From the NCBI GenBank assembly GCA_944325545.1, contig CALVAM010000012.1:1-64000 (forward strand): 64,000 nt of DNA, written 5' to 3'. Source of the DNA: Candidatus Gastranaerophilales bacterium (lineage in GTDB: Bacteria > Cyanobacteriota > Vampirovibrionia > Gastranaerophilales > Gastranaerophilaceae). Every line of letters begins with the position of its first letter. The stretch's first letter is position 1. Positions 53,334-61,608 of the stretch are shown here, in pieces. A model generated the notes under the pieces. The model saw only the letters and a program-made list of their open reading frames with translations, did no database searches and was not told the origin of the DNA. Both the position numbers and the translations under genes were made by a program.

Positions 53334-53947
53334 TCAGTATAATCCTTTATTTCTGCTAAAATTTCTTTAGTTCTATCAGTAATTTCTTTAGGAGTAAACC
53401 CTTGAAAGAAATCTCTACCTACCCCAACAGCAGTAGCACCTGCTTTTATATAAGTAGTTGCTTCGCTTAATTTAATATTACCCATTGGCATTAAATTAAG
53501 AAAAGGCATTTGTCTTAAAATATCTTCTATATATTGAACTCCTCCCATTGCTTCAGTAGGAAACAATTTTATAAGAGGAATTCTAGATTTCCAAGCATTA
53601 TATGCTTCATTCGCAGTAGAAGCACCTGCAATAAAAGGGACTCTCTTATTTTTAGAAATTTTAACCATATTCATCTGAAAAATTGGAGAAGAAAATAATT
53701 TAGCCCCACTTTCAAAAGCCGCATCAGCTTGAAGAGATGTTATAATACCTCCGGCACAAACATTCGCAAACCTTGAAACCTCAGAAATTGCCCCATAAAT
53801 TGAAGGATTCTCCACATTAATTTCAAGAACTCTTATCCCGCCATCTACTAAAGCCTTTGCTATTTCGACAGTTTTATCAGCATCTTTACATCTTACAATC
53901 GGATATATTTTATCCTCACTTATCATTTGAATATAATTTTCACTCAT
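53318..53947 (-). CDS. kdgA: KDPG/KHG aldolase family protein
   Basis: The 209-residue TIM-barrel protein has YPIVRCKDADKTVEIAKAL, ALVDGGIRVLEINVENPS (catalytic Glu in VLEI) and PLIKLFPTEAMGGVQYIEDI, whose Lys forms the Schiff base. The family phosphate-binding PTGGI is replaced by MPMGNI, so substrate preference may differ from classic Eda. It cleaves KDPG-like compounds to pyruvate and an aldehyde phosphate. AAGGAT precedes the ATG and the gene heads the operon with kdgK and csaB. Confidence 0.85.
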   Translation of the reverse strand: MSENYIQMISEDKIYPIVRCKDADKTVEIAKALVDGGIRVLEINVENPSIYGAISEVSRFANVCAGGIITSLQADAAFESGAKLFSSPIFQMNMVKISKNKRVPFIAGASTANEAYNAWKSRIPLIKLFPTEAMGGVQYIEDILRQMPFLNLMPMGNIKLSEATTYIKAGATAVGVGRDFFQGFTPKEITDRTKEILAEIKDYTEWSKK

Positions 53948-53989
53948 TTATATCTATCCTTTTTCCATAATTTATAATATCATAATAAT

Positions 53990-55969
53990 ATGAACAAAAT
54001 TAAATTTGCACTCTCTAGTATTATTGTCCTACTTGTATACATTTTTGTCTACTTTGTAACATATAATTTTGTAGAACCTAGAGCTTACGATTTTATGGTT
54101 AAAAATGTTTTAACTGAAAAATTACCTTTTGATAATAAAAAACAAATATATGGCAGTGGCGATATAGTTTTAGTAGTAATTGATGCCAAAACTGTTGAAA
54201 AATATCGTTGGCCGTGGAAAAGAGAACTTAATTGCAAAATTTTTGAATACTTCAACCAATATACCAAAGCAAAAGTTATAGTACACGATTCATTGATATC
54301 ATCAATGGACAAAGAAGATATTAATTCTGATAAAAAATATTTTGACACTCTGAATAAATTCAATAATTTAGTCGTAGGTTTTATGCCAAACATAAAACCT
54401 TGGGAAAACATTGAAAGAGGAGAAATTTACGACAAAAGGTTTAGTGAAAAATTTTCTATCAATGTAAAGAATGAATATAAAAAAATACCATATCTATATT
54501 CAAGTGTTCTAACTTTTCCTGTAATGTACTTTGATTCTGTAAAAAAAATCGGCTCTGTTTCTATATTACCCGGATTTATTAATGGGAAATTAACAAAATA
54601 TTCTATAGATGAAGTCTACAGAAATCAAGAATACATCATTCCATATAAAGGAAATTTTTACCCTTCTCTAGCATTAGGAGCATTTTTAATTTCTCAAAAC
54701 AACCCGGAAATAATAGTTTCAGAAAATTATATAAAAATACCAAAATTAAACTATAATATTAAACAAAGAACTTCTAAATACCAATCTATTGTACCAATAA
54801 AATATTACAAACTTTGGAATGGCTATTCTCATCCAATGATTTCAGCAGTAGACATAATGGATTCTTATGATAACCTAAAAAATGGTAAAAAAGCTATCAT
54901 AAATCCAGAAATATTCAAAAATAAAATCATTGTTATTGGTGCCAATGTTCCTGCCGGTGCAGGTTTAAACGACAATAAAAATACTCCTATTACAACAAAC
55001 CATCCAGGAGTTGATATACAAGCTACAACCATTGATAACATTGTTCATAATGATTTTTTAAAAATTGTTCCTGACTTTATTAATTTCTTTTTAATTGTAC
55101 TTGGAATAAGTCTTACTTATATATTTATAAGACTTTATGATTTAGCTAAATCAACAATTTTAACAACAACACTTTTAATAGCTTATTTAACACTCGCTAC
55201 ATTATGTTTTTACTTTGGCATAATAATTAATATCATAACACCAATCACAATGTTCATAATAACTACTATTTTCGGATATACTCATAAATTTATACTTGAA
55301 AATAGAAGTAAAGAAAAAGTAAAGTCTGCAATGGGTAAATATATGTCCGAAGATGTTATGAAAAGAGTTATCTCTAATATCGATAATCTCGGACTTGGGG
55401 GAAAAAAAGCAAATGTAACAGTTTTATTTTCAGACATAAGAGGCTTTACATCTATGTCAGAAACAATGTCAGCACAACAAGTTTCTGAAATTTTAAACGA
55501 ATATTTTACGGAAATGGAACCTATAATCACCAAATACAATGGAATAATTAACAAATTCATTGGTGACGCTGTAATGGCAATTTTTGGAGAACCTATTCAA
55601 GATAAAAATCACGCACAAAATGCTGTAAGATGCGGATATGAAATGCTTTTAAAAGTAAAAGAATTACAAAACAAGTGGATTAAAGAAGGGAAACCTAAAA
55701 TAGAAATTGGTATAGGTATTAATACAGGCGATGTTTTTGTTGGGAATATCGGTTCAGAAAACAGAATGGAATATACTGTTATTGGAGATACCGTAAATCT
55801 AGCAAGCAGACTGGAAAGTTATAATAAAGTATATAAAACTAAAATGCTAATAAGTTCTTCTACATACCAAGAAGTTAAAGGGTTTGTAGATTCAATAAAA
55901 ATATCAGATGTTGAAATTAGGGGAAAATCTCATAAGATGGATATTTATGAAATATTAAAAGTAGACTGA
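53990..55969 (+). CDS. CHASE2-domain adenylate cyclase
   Basis: The 659-residue protein has an N-terminal membrane helix (about 7-25), a large extracytoplasmic CHASE2 domain to about residue 350, three transmembrane helices (about 355-435), and a class III nucleotide cyclase domain from about 470. The cyclase core shows VTVLFSDIRGFTSMSE (metal Asp), NKFIGDAVMAIFGEP (metal Asp), and GDVFVGNIGSENRMEYTVIGDTVNLASRLE with the transition-state Asn and Arg. It makes cyclic AMP (or less likely cGMP) in response to an unknown external signal. A TATAAT lies 11 nt before the ATG and no SD is seen. It is divergent from the kdgA operon. Confidence 0.92.
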   Translation: MNKIKFALSSIIVLLVYIFVYFVTYNFVEPRAYDFMVKNVLTEKLPFDNKKQIYGSGDIVLVVIDAKTVEKYRWPWKRELNCKIFEYFNQYTKAKVIVHDSLISSMDKEDINSDKKYFDTLNKFNNLVVGFMPNIKPWENIERGEIYDKRFSEKFSINVKNEYKKIPYLYSSVLTFPVMYFDSVKKIGSVSILPGFINGKLTKYSIDEVYRNQEYIIPYKGNFYPSLALGAFLISQNNPEIIVSENYIKIPKLNYNIKQRTSKYQSIVPIKYYKLWNGYSHPMISAVDIMDSYDNLKNGKKAIINPEIFKNKIIVIGANVPAGAGLNDNKNTPITTNHPGVDIQATTIDNIVHNDFLKIVPDFINFFLIVLGISLTYIFIRLYDLAKSTILTTTLLIAYLTLATLCFYFGIIINIITPITMFIITTIFGYTHKFILENRSKEKVKSAMGKYMSEDVMKRVISNIDNLGLGGKKANVTVLFSDIRGFTSMSETMSAQQVSEILNEYFTEMEPIITKYNGIINKFIGDAVMAIFGEPIQDKNHAQNAVRCGYEMLLKVKELQNKWIKEGKPKIEIGIGINTGDVFVGNIGSENRMEYTVIGDTVNLASRLESYNKVYKTKMLISSSTYQEVKGFVDSIKISDVEIRGKSHKMDIYEILKVD

Positions 55970-56071
55970 TTAAATGTAAAATTTTGTTAACAATATTAGC
56001 CAATTGGTCAAATTGTCATTAAAAAAATACTTTACATAACTATAAGTGTTAAAAATGTGTGAAGAAAAATA

Positions 56072-56824
56072 ATGACGATTGTGTTTAATACCCCAATAAT
56101 AAACAGTATTAATGTTCCTAAAATCAATTTTAGGTCAAATGTTGCGAAACCATATATTGAAAATGATTTTCGAAAAGATTCATTTAGCACAAATCCTCTA
56201 TATGATAATTTCACGGATAAGACAAAACTATTACAAATAGCAAAATCAAATCCAGAAATCATTAAAATTTTAAAAGAAAATAAAATTCCTTTAGTAATCA
56301 ATATTCAAGAATTAGAAAAATTAAAAAAAGAACATCTTTTAGATACAAGAATTACTGCAGCAAAAATATATTCAGCATTACCTGAAGAATTAAAAAAAGA
56401 GGTCAATCTAACTGATTTACAAGAAGCTGCAATGTTACATGACTACGGTAAAGTTTTAATTCCGGAAAAAATATTAAACAAAACAAGCAAATTAACAGAA
56501 GAAGAGAAAAAAATTATGAACTTACATTCAGAATTAGGTTATGAACTTCTAAAAACTCAAGGTGTCAATGAAAATGTTTTAAATTTAGTAAAATACCATC
56601 ATCAAACTCCGACTAGAGATGGATATCCTAAAATTAATAATAATTTTGAATATACAACAACATCTCAAATATTAAGTACTGCTGATAAATATACCGCTCT
56701 TCGAGAAAAACGCAGCTATAAAGATGCCATGAGCAAAGAAGAAGCACTTAATGTTATTTCAAAAGATTTAGAAAATGGTTTAATTTCTGAAGATGTTTTT
56801 CTTGCATTGAAAAAAATTGCATAA
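56072..56824 (+). CDS. HD-domain protein, paralogue of the 35679 gene
   Basis: The 250-residue protein has MLHDYGKVLIPEKILNKTSKL, IMNLHSELGYELLKTQGVN, VKYHHQTPTRDGYPK and STADKYTALREKRSY. All HD/HDIG metal ligands are present. The N-terminal 55 residues are different from the paralogue and include INFRSN, one more instance of the short hydrophobic-Phe-basic motif. It is probably a phosphodiesterase, but substrate and partner are unknown. The 3' end is one base from the convergent OppD-like gene. No strong SD is seen (GAAGAAAAAT before ATG). Confidence 0.83.
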   Translation: MTIVFNTPIINSINVPKINFRSNVAKPYIENDFRKDSFSTNPLYDNFTDKTKLLQIAKSNPEIIKILKENKIPLVINIQELEKLKKEHLLDTRITAAKIYSALPEELKKEVNLTDLQEAAMLHDYGKVLIPEKILNKTSKLTEEEKKIMNLHSELGYELLKTQGVNENVLNLVKYHHQTPTRDGYPKINNNFEYTTTSQILSTADKYTALREKRSYKDAMSKEEALNVISKDLENGLISEDVFLALKKIA

Positions 56825-56825
56825 A

Positions 56826-57773
56826 TTATCTTTCAAAACAAGAAACAAAGTGATAAATCTCCTTTTCTACAAGTTCAGGGAGTTTCATATCACATATTCC
56901 TGACTTAAAACAATCACAACGAGGATGGAATTTACAACCAAAAATATCTTCTTGAATACTTGGAGGAGAACCTACAATCGTTTTTAACTTCAAATTTGGA
57001 TTTATAAAAGGGAGTGAATTCAATAAAGCTTCTGAATAAGGATGAATTGGCTTTTTAAAAAATATATCAGAAGGAGCTTTTTCTACAATATAGCCGGAAT
57101 ACATTACTGAAATATTATCCGCATAATTACTGACTAAAGCCAAATCGTGAGAAATTAATAAAATCGTAGTCTTAAACTCGTTTTTAATTTCACCTAACAA
57201 ATCCATAATCTGCTTTTGAATTGTAACATCTAAAGCCGTTGTCGGCTCATCGGCAATAATTAATTCTGCCTTACAAGCTAATGCCATTGCAATTATTATT
57301 CTTTGTTTCATTCCTCCAGAAAGTTCATGAGGATAATAATTTAATTTGTTATCTATATCCGGTATACTTACCAAATCTAACACTTCTTTTGCTTTCCTTA
57401 AAGCCTGTCTTTCACTTACTTTAGAATGAACTTTAATAGCTTCAACTAATTGATTTCTTACCGTATACAAAGGATTTAACGATGTCATAGGATCCTGAGG
57501 AATAAGTGCAATTTTATTACCTCGTAAACTCCTAATATCTTTTTCCCTTAAATCTAATAAATTTTGTTTATGAAATAAAATTTGTCCATTTTTAATAAAA
57601 GCAGTCTTTGGGATAAGTCGCAAAACAGCCATTGCAGTCATTGATTTACCACATCCGGATTCACCAACTAAAGCATGTAATTCACCATATTTTAAATTCA
57701 AATTTATATCATGTAATACCTGATATTTCCCAATGAACAAATCTAAATTTTTAATTTCTAAAAGATTTTCCAT
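56826..57773 (-). CDS. OppD/DppD-like ABC transporter ATP-binding protein
   Basis: The 315-residue protein is a single nucleotide-binding domain of the peptide/nickel transporter type. Walker A GESGCGKS (37-44), Q-loop IPQDPMTSLNP (Gln93), signature LSGGMKQR (151-158) and Walker B LIIADEP (171-177) are present. The C-terminal oligopeptide-transporter extension has GSPPSIQEDIFGCKFHPRCD with the Cys cluster that holds an iron-sulfur or metal site in OppD/DppD. No permease or binding-protein gene is adjacent; rpe lies upstream. The gene may pair with components elsewhere. Confidence 0.9.
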   Translation of the reverse strand: MENLLEIKNLDLFIGKYQVLHDINLNLKYGELHALVGESGCGKSMTAMAVLRLIPKTAFIKNGQILFHKQNLLDLREKDIRSLRGNKIALIPQDPMTSLNPLYTVRNQLVEAIKVHSKVSERQALRKAKEVLDLVSIPDIDNKLNYYPHELSGGMKQRIIIAMALACKAELIIADEPTTALDVTIQKQIMDLLGEIKNEFKTTILLISHDLALVSNYADNISVMYSGYIVEKAPSDIFFKKPIHPYSEALLNSLPFINPNLKLKTIVGSPPSIQEDIFGCKFHPRCDCFKSGICDMKLPELVEKEIYHFVSCFER

Positions 57774-57821
57774 ATAAGTATTCTATAATATTTTAACCAT
57801 TTTGAAAATCAGATAACAAGA

Positions 57822-58469
57822 CTAAAATAAACTCTCAATAGCCTTTTTATAATCATCACTACCATAAATATAACTACCCGCAACTAAAGAGTTAGCACCT
57901 AAAGATGTACAAATTTTAGCAGTAAGATTATTGATTCCACCATCAACTTGTATAATCAAATTATTTTTAGCTTTTTCTTTAATAGAAGGTATTTTCATTG
58001 CACAATCGTGCATAAAAATTTGCCCGCCGAATCCCGGTTCAACGGTCATAACCAAAACCAAATCTAAATAATCTAAAAACTCAAAAATACTTTCAGGTAG
58101 AGTTTTAGGCTTTATTGATAAACCGACTCTAACATCAAAACTTTTAATTAAATTAATAATCTCATAAACGTGTTTAGCATCTCTACAAGCTTCAAAATGA
58201 AAAGTTAAAATATCCGCACCCGCTTTTGCAAATGGTTCAATATATTTTTCAGGATTTTCAATCATTAAATGAGTATCCAAAACTAAATCAGTAACTTTCC
58301 TTAAAGATTTTACAACAGGTACACCTATAGAAATATTCGGCACAAAATGTCCATCCATAACATCAATATGTACCCATTGTGCTCCTGCCTTTTTAACAGC
58401 TTCGACTTCACAACCTAACTTAGTAAAATCTGCAGATAATATTGAAGGTGATATAATAATCTTTGACAT
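57822..58469 (-). CDS. rpe: Ribulose-phosphate 3-epimerase
   Basis: The 215-residue TIM barrel has IIISPSILSADFTKLG, VHIDVMDGHFVPNISIG, LDTHLMIENPEKYIEPFAKAG, VLVMTVEPGFGGQIF and VDGGINNLTA, all metal and phosphate site motifs of Rpe. It interconverts ribulose-5-P and xylulose-5-P in the pentose phosphate pathway. The ATG is preceded by TGTTAAAAT nine nt upstream and no SD, so a nearly leaderless transcript is likely. The OppD-like gene follows 48 bp later on the same strand. Confidence 0.96.
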   Translation of the reverse strand: MSKIIISPSILSADFTKLGCEVEAVKKAGAQWVHIDVMDGHFVPNISIGVPVVKSLRKVTDLVLDTHLMIENPEKYIEPFAKAGADILTFHFEACRDAKHVYEIINLIKSFDVRVGLSIKPKTLPESIFEFLDYLDLVLVMTVEPGFGGQIFMHDCAMKIPSIKEKAKNNLIIQVDGGINNLTAKICTSLGANSLVAGSYIYGSDDYKKAIESLF

Positions 58470-58486
58470 AACAAGACTATTTTAAC
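58470..58486 (-). promoter_or_regulatory. Extended -10 promoter of rpe
   Basis: TGTTAAAAT on the minus strand ends 9 nt before the ATG of rpe. No SD lies between, so the leader would be about two nucleotides or absent. Confidence 0.45.
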
Positions 58487-58559
58487 ACACTAGTATTGTT
58501 TTAAAAAGAGTAATGTATTATAATTGTGATGAAATTTTGTATAAAATAAGGACAATAAT

Positions 58560-58910
58560 ATGACAGATATTAATGCAATTATAAATTATTTCGAAAAATT
58601 ACAAAAAATAATCCTACACTATTCTGATTTAAGTTTCGGAAATAAAAAATTCATAAAAAAGAATAAAATAGACGACATTTTATGTTGCATCATTGCAAAA
58701 TTACCAGACGAATATAAAAAAACTAATATTGATAGATATAAATCTGTAAAAATATTTAAAAATTTATATAATCAGCTAAGACAGCCCTTTTTTCTCCTGC
58801 CTAGTCATTACATAATAAATTATGATAATATTAGCTTGTTAATAATGCAAATTAAAAATACCCTAGTACAAGATATTAATACAATAGAGCGAATAAACAC
58901 TACGGATTAA
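58560..58910 (+). CDS. Short paralogue of the N-terminal domain of the next gene
   Basis: The 116-residue protein has an AAGGA SD before the ATG. It aligns by eye with the start of the following protein: YFEKLQKIILHYSDLSF then IKKNKIDDILCCIIAKLPDEYKK, against the neighbour's VVKKENVTNILDKLYAALPDEIKE. It lacks the coiled-coil tail of that protein. Its own C-terminus is Leu/Ile/Asn-rich and unfamiliar. It may be a regulatory or truncated duplicate. No other domain is recognised. Confidence 0.65.
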   Translation: MTDINAIINYFEKLQKIILHYSDLSFGNKKFIKKNKIDDILCCIIAKLPDEYKKTNIDRYKSVKIFKNLYNQLRQPFFLLPSHYIINYDNISLLIMQIKNTLVQDINTIERINTTD

Positions 58911-58983
58911 AAACAATGATTGACTTTTATTGATTGGTTATTGTACAATTCTATTAACTATCATAATAAAAATGGAGTATAAA

Positions 58984-59544
58984 ATGAATTCACAACAAGA
59001 TGTTATATATGGATTAATGAACGAACTTGAAGACACTTTAGACAGAGGATTTTCTCTTTTGGCTTGTGGTTTTACCGTAGTAAAAAAAGAAAATGTAACA
59101 AACATCTTGGATAAGTTATATGCAGCATTACCTGATGAAATCAAAGAAGCTCGTTCTTTATTAAGAAGAAAAGATGAATTGCAATATGAAGCACAACAAA
59201 GAGCCGAAAAAATAATTGCTGATGCTCAAGCAGAGGCTAACAGATTATTAAGCGAATCAGATTTATTAAGAGCAGTTCAAAGAGAAGCAGAAAAAATCAA
59301 AGAGCAGGTAATTACTGATTGCGAAGAAATTAAAAGAAAAGCTTTAGATGAAGCTGAAGCAATTAGAGCACAAGCAAATGATGAAGCTGCAAGAACAAAG
59401 GATGGAGCAACTGTTTATGCAGAGCAAGTTCTTGTTAATATTGAACAGAATTTATGTCAATTACAGGAAGTTGTGAAAAACGGTCAACTTCAACTTGAGA
59501 GAAGAAGAGCAGAATCAGATGAACAAGTACCGGTAAGATATTAA
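58984..59544 (+). CDS. Coiled-coil protein of the LPxEIK family (ATP synthase b-like annotation)
   Basis: From ATG 58984 (GGAG 7 nt upstream; the frame is open further but the upstream part reads across the promoter) the protein has 186 residues. The N-terminal 45 residues contain DELEDTLDRGFSLL-like and NILDKLYAALPDEIKEARSL motifs. A long Ala/Glu/Arg-rich coiled coil follows (RAEKIIADAQAEANRLLSES, EAEAIRAQANDEAARTKDGA, YAEQVLVNIEQNL). This layout is a widespread conserved protein often labelled ATP synthase F0 subunit b-like, but without the membrane helix. Function unknown. It ends at a strong terminator. Confidence 0.75.
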   Translation: MNSQQDVIYGLMNELEDTLDRGFSLLACGFTVVKKENVTNILDKLYAALPDEIKEARSLLRRKDELQYEAQQRAEKIIADAQAEANRLLSESDLLRAVQREAEKIKEQVITDCEEIKRKALDEAEAIRAQANDEAARTKDGATVYAEQVLVNIEQNLCQLQEVVKNGQLQLERRRAESDEQVPVRY

Positions 59545-59565
59545 TTAATAATAATTATAAATAAT

Positions 59566-59595
59566 AAAAAGCCTTGGCAATAGCCAAGGCTTTTT
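59566..59595. terminator. Strong bidirectional terminator
   Basis: A 13-bp perfect stem AAAAAGCCTTGGC / GCCAAGGCTTTTT with loop AATA lies between the convergent genes ending at 59544 and 59607. Confidence 0.93.
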
Positions 59596-59606
59596 AACGA
59601 TCAATA

Positions 59607-59804
59607 TTAACCTCTTTTCACAACGTGAGCAATCAATTCTCCATAACTATTAACCGTACCATTGGTTTCTTTTATTTCATAAGAAATTTCATCATCAGAA
59701 TCTTTTTCTTTTTTAGCAAAGGCTTCTGCGGATTCTAAATCTTTAAATTCACCAACCATATCAGGTTCAAAAAATGATGGTTTATCAATATAGACTTGAT
59801 ACAT
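59607..59804 (-). CDS. Small protein of unknown function (65 aa)
   Basis: The product reads MYQVYIDKPSFFEPDMVGEF, a Lys/Asp-rich helix, then ISYEIKETNGTVNSYGELIA. A near-perfect AAAGGAGGT SD precedes the ATG, so the gene is certainly translated. It starts 20 bp after the GspE-like gene on the same strand and may belong to that operon. Strand-helix-strand pattern suggests a compact alpha/beta domain. No family is recognised. Confidence 0.8.
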   Translation of the reverse strand: MYQVYIDKPSFFEPDMVGEFKDLESAEAFAKKEKDSDDEISYEIKETNGTVNSYGELIAHVVKRG

Positions 59805-59823
59805 AATTAACCTCCTTTATATT

Positions 59824-61209
59824 TTATGCTAAATATTTTTGTAAAGTTTCTTTATCAAAAACTTCTATACTGTCTTTAGAGTGAATAAATATCAAACAAG
59901 ATATAAGAGTTTTAAAAGACTGAAAATCTTCAAACGCCAATTTTTGTCTTAAATCCGTCATATTATTAGCCATAAATTCAGTAATAACAGTTTTATCGTT
60001 ATAAAACAATTCAGATAAAAATTCAAAAGCATCACGAGTTTTAACGCCTTCCAGATAAATCAGGTCCGGAGATTGAAATTCTACATATCGAAGAGCTTTA
60101 TCCATATTAAAACCTATATTTTCGTTCAACTCACATTGATTAACACCTTTAAGCTCATACTTCGCAATGGATTCAATTGTCATAATATTTTTATTAGTTT
60201 TAGCTGCCTCCATTAACATTGAATAAATAATATGAGTTTTTCCGCTTAAAGGGGAACCACATACTAAAATTATCCCCGGATTTATTAAAGCTTGTTTTAT
60301 AATAACTTTTTGTTTCTCATCATCAATAATTTTATCTAAAGCCATAGGAGGTCTATAAATTTTCAAAGAAATTCTTTCGCCCATAATAGTTGGAAATGAA
60401 GACACCGAAGCAATCAAAATAGTATTTTCTACCTTAAAACATAATTTTCCAAGTTGAGGGATTTCACACACAGACGCATCCAAACCGGAAAGAGTCTTCA
60501 ACTTGGAGACAAAAGCTGTATTTAAAATAGAAGGCACAATTCCCTTATCGTAAACTTCACCATTTTTCTTAAAAATAACCTTAAGTCCATCTTCAACTTG
60601 TTCAAAATTCAATTCGTGGACATTTTCAATAATAGCTTGTTTTAAAATCGCTCTTATTACATGTTGAATATGTTCTTCACCAACTTCTTCAGTATGTAAT
60701 TCTTCCGTCCAATCAAAATCTTCCTCAATATCATCTGTAAAAGTAATACTATCAACTGTATCAGCGACTTTATAATATTCATCTATTTTTTTAATAATAC
60801 TTGATTCAGAGGCAATAACCGGTTCAATTGAGCATTCGGCAGATTCAATAACTTTATCTATTGCAAACAAATCCAAAGGATCCGCCATAGCTACGGTCAA
60901 CACATCTTCTATTTTAAATAAAGGAATAATTCTATATCTTCTTGCATCAACAAAAGTAACATACTTAAAACATTTTTCATCCGGTTCATAATCTTCAAGA
61001 TTAACATAAGGAATATGCAATTTCCCTTCCAAAAACTTTAGCAAAGTATCCTCTGCCAAAACTCCTGAATTTATAAGAGCTTGACCAATATTTATTCTTT
61101 GAACATTTGCTAATTCTTCAGCTTTTTCCAATGTTTCATATGAAACGATACCATCTCTTACAAGTTCATATTTTAATTTTTCTAAAGTTTTGTTTGTAAT
61201 TGTTTCCAT
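59824..61209 (-). CDS. Degenerate GspE/PilB-type ATPase
   Basis: The 461-residue protein has a GspE N-terminal domain: INIGQALINSGVLAEDTLLKF, LHIPYVNLEDYEPDEKCFKY, VTFVDARRYRIIPLF. This is followed by the N2-like region and an ATPase domain with Walker A GSPLSGKTH near residue 318. The GspE Asp box, catalytic Glu box and His box are all replaced: MTIESIAKYEL, SPDLIYLEGVKTRDAF, and EFMANN in place of HTN. The tetracysteine zinc motif of GspE is absent. It is probably a regulatory or scaffolding relative, not a motor. It lies in an operon after a histidine kinase and response regulator. Confidence 0.82.
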   Translation of the reverse strand: METITNKTLEKLKYELVRDGIVSYETLEKAEELANVQRINIGQALINSGVLAEDTLLKFLEGKLHIPYVNLEDYEPDEKCFKYVTFVDARRYRIIPLFKIEDVLTVAMADPLDLFAIDKVIESAECSIEPVIASESSIIKKIDEYYKVADTVDSITFTDDIEEDFDWTEELHTEEVGEEHIQHVIRAILKQAIIENVHELNFEQVEDGLKVIFKKNGEVYDKGIVPSILNTAFVSKLKTLSGLDASVCEIPQLGKLCFKVENTILIASVSSFPTIMGERISLKIYRPPMALDKIIDDEKQKVIIKQALINPGIILVCGSPLSGKTHIIYSMLMEAAKTNKNIMTIESIAKYELKGVNQCELNENIGFNMDKALRYVEFQSPDLIYLEGVKTRDAFEFLSELFYNDKTVITEFMANNMTDLRQKLAFEDFQSFKTLISCLIFIHSKDSIEVFDKETLQKYLA

Positions 61210-61239
61210 TATATTAACCTTCGGACAAAGTATATTTTT

Positions 61240-61608
61240 CTAATTTTCCCCTAAATATTCCTGTACCTTACTGACAATTTGATCCAATTCAAAAGGTTTC
61301 GTAATATATTCATTAACCCCTGTTTCTTCTCCGATCATTTTATCTTCCAGTTGAGAACGAGCTGTTACCATAATTATAGGAATATCTTTATATTTACTAT
61401 CATATTTAAGAAGTCTGCTTATCTTATATCCGTTAATTTTTGGCATCATAACATCCAGAATAATTAAATCCGGCAAGATTTCTTTAGCCAGCCTTAAACC
61501 GTCCTCACCGTTAAAAGCCGTATAACATGCATATCCTGAAACTTCCAAGACAAACTTAAGACTTTCTACTATATCTTGCTCATCATCAACTATAAGAATC
61601 TTTTTCAT
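61240..61608 (-). CDS. Response regulator, stand-alone receiver domain
   Basis: With the ATG at 61608 (GAAGGAGA SD) the protein has 122 residues. It shows the receiver signature KKILIVDDEQDIVESLK (acidic pair), LIILDVMMPKING (phospho-acceptor Asp52), PIIMVTARSQLEDK (Thr82) and YITKPFELDQIVSK (Lys104). No output domain is attached, as in CheY-like or phosphorelay proteins. Its start overlaps the end of the histidine kinase gene by 23 bp. Its partner output may be the GspE-like protein downstream, as inference. Confidence 0.93.
   Translation of the reverse strand: MKKILIVDDEQDIVESLKFVLEVSGYACYTAFNGEDGLRLAKEILPDLIILDVMMPKINGYKISRLLKYDSKYKDIPIIMVTARSQLEDKMIGEETGVNEYITKPFELDQIVSKVQEYLGEN

Noticed and set aside
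59824-61209. Functional type II secretion or type IV pilus motor ATPase
   Set aside because: Catalytic Glu, Asp and His boxes and the zinc cysteines are not conserved.
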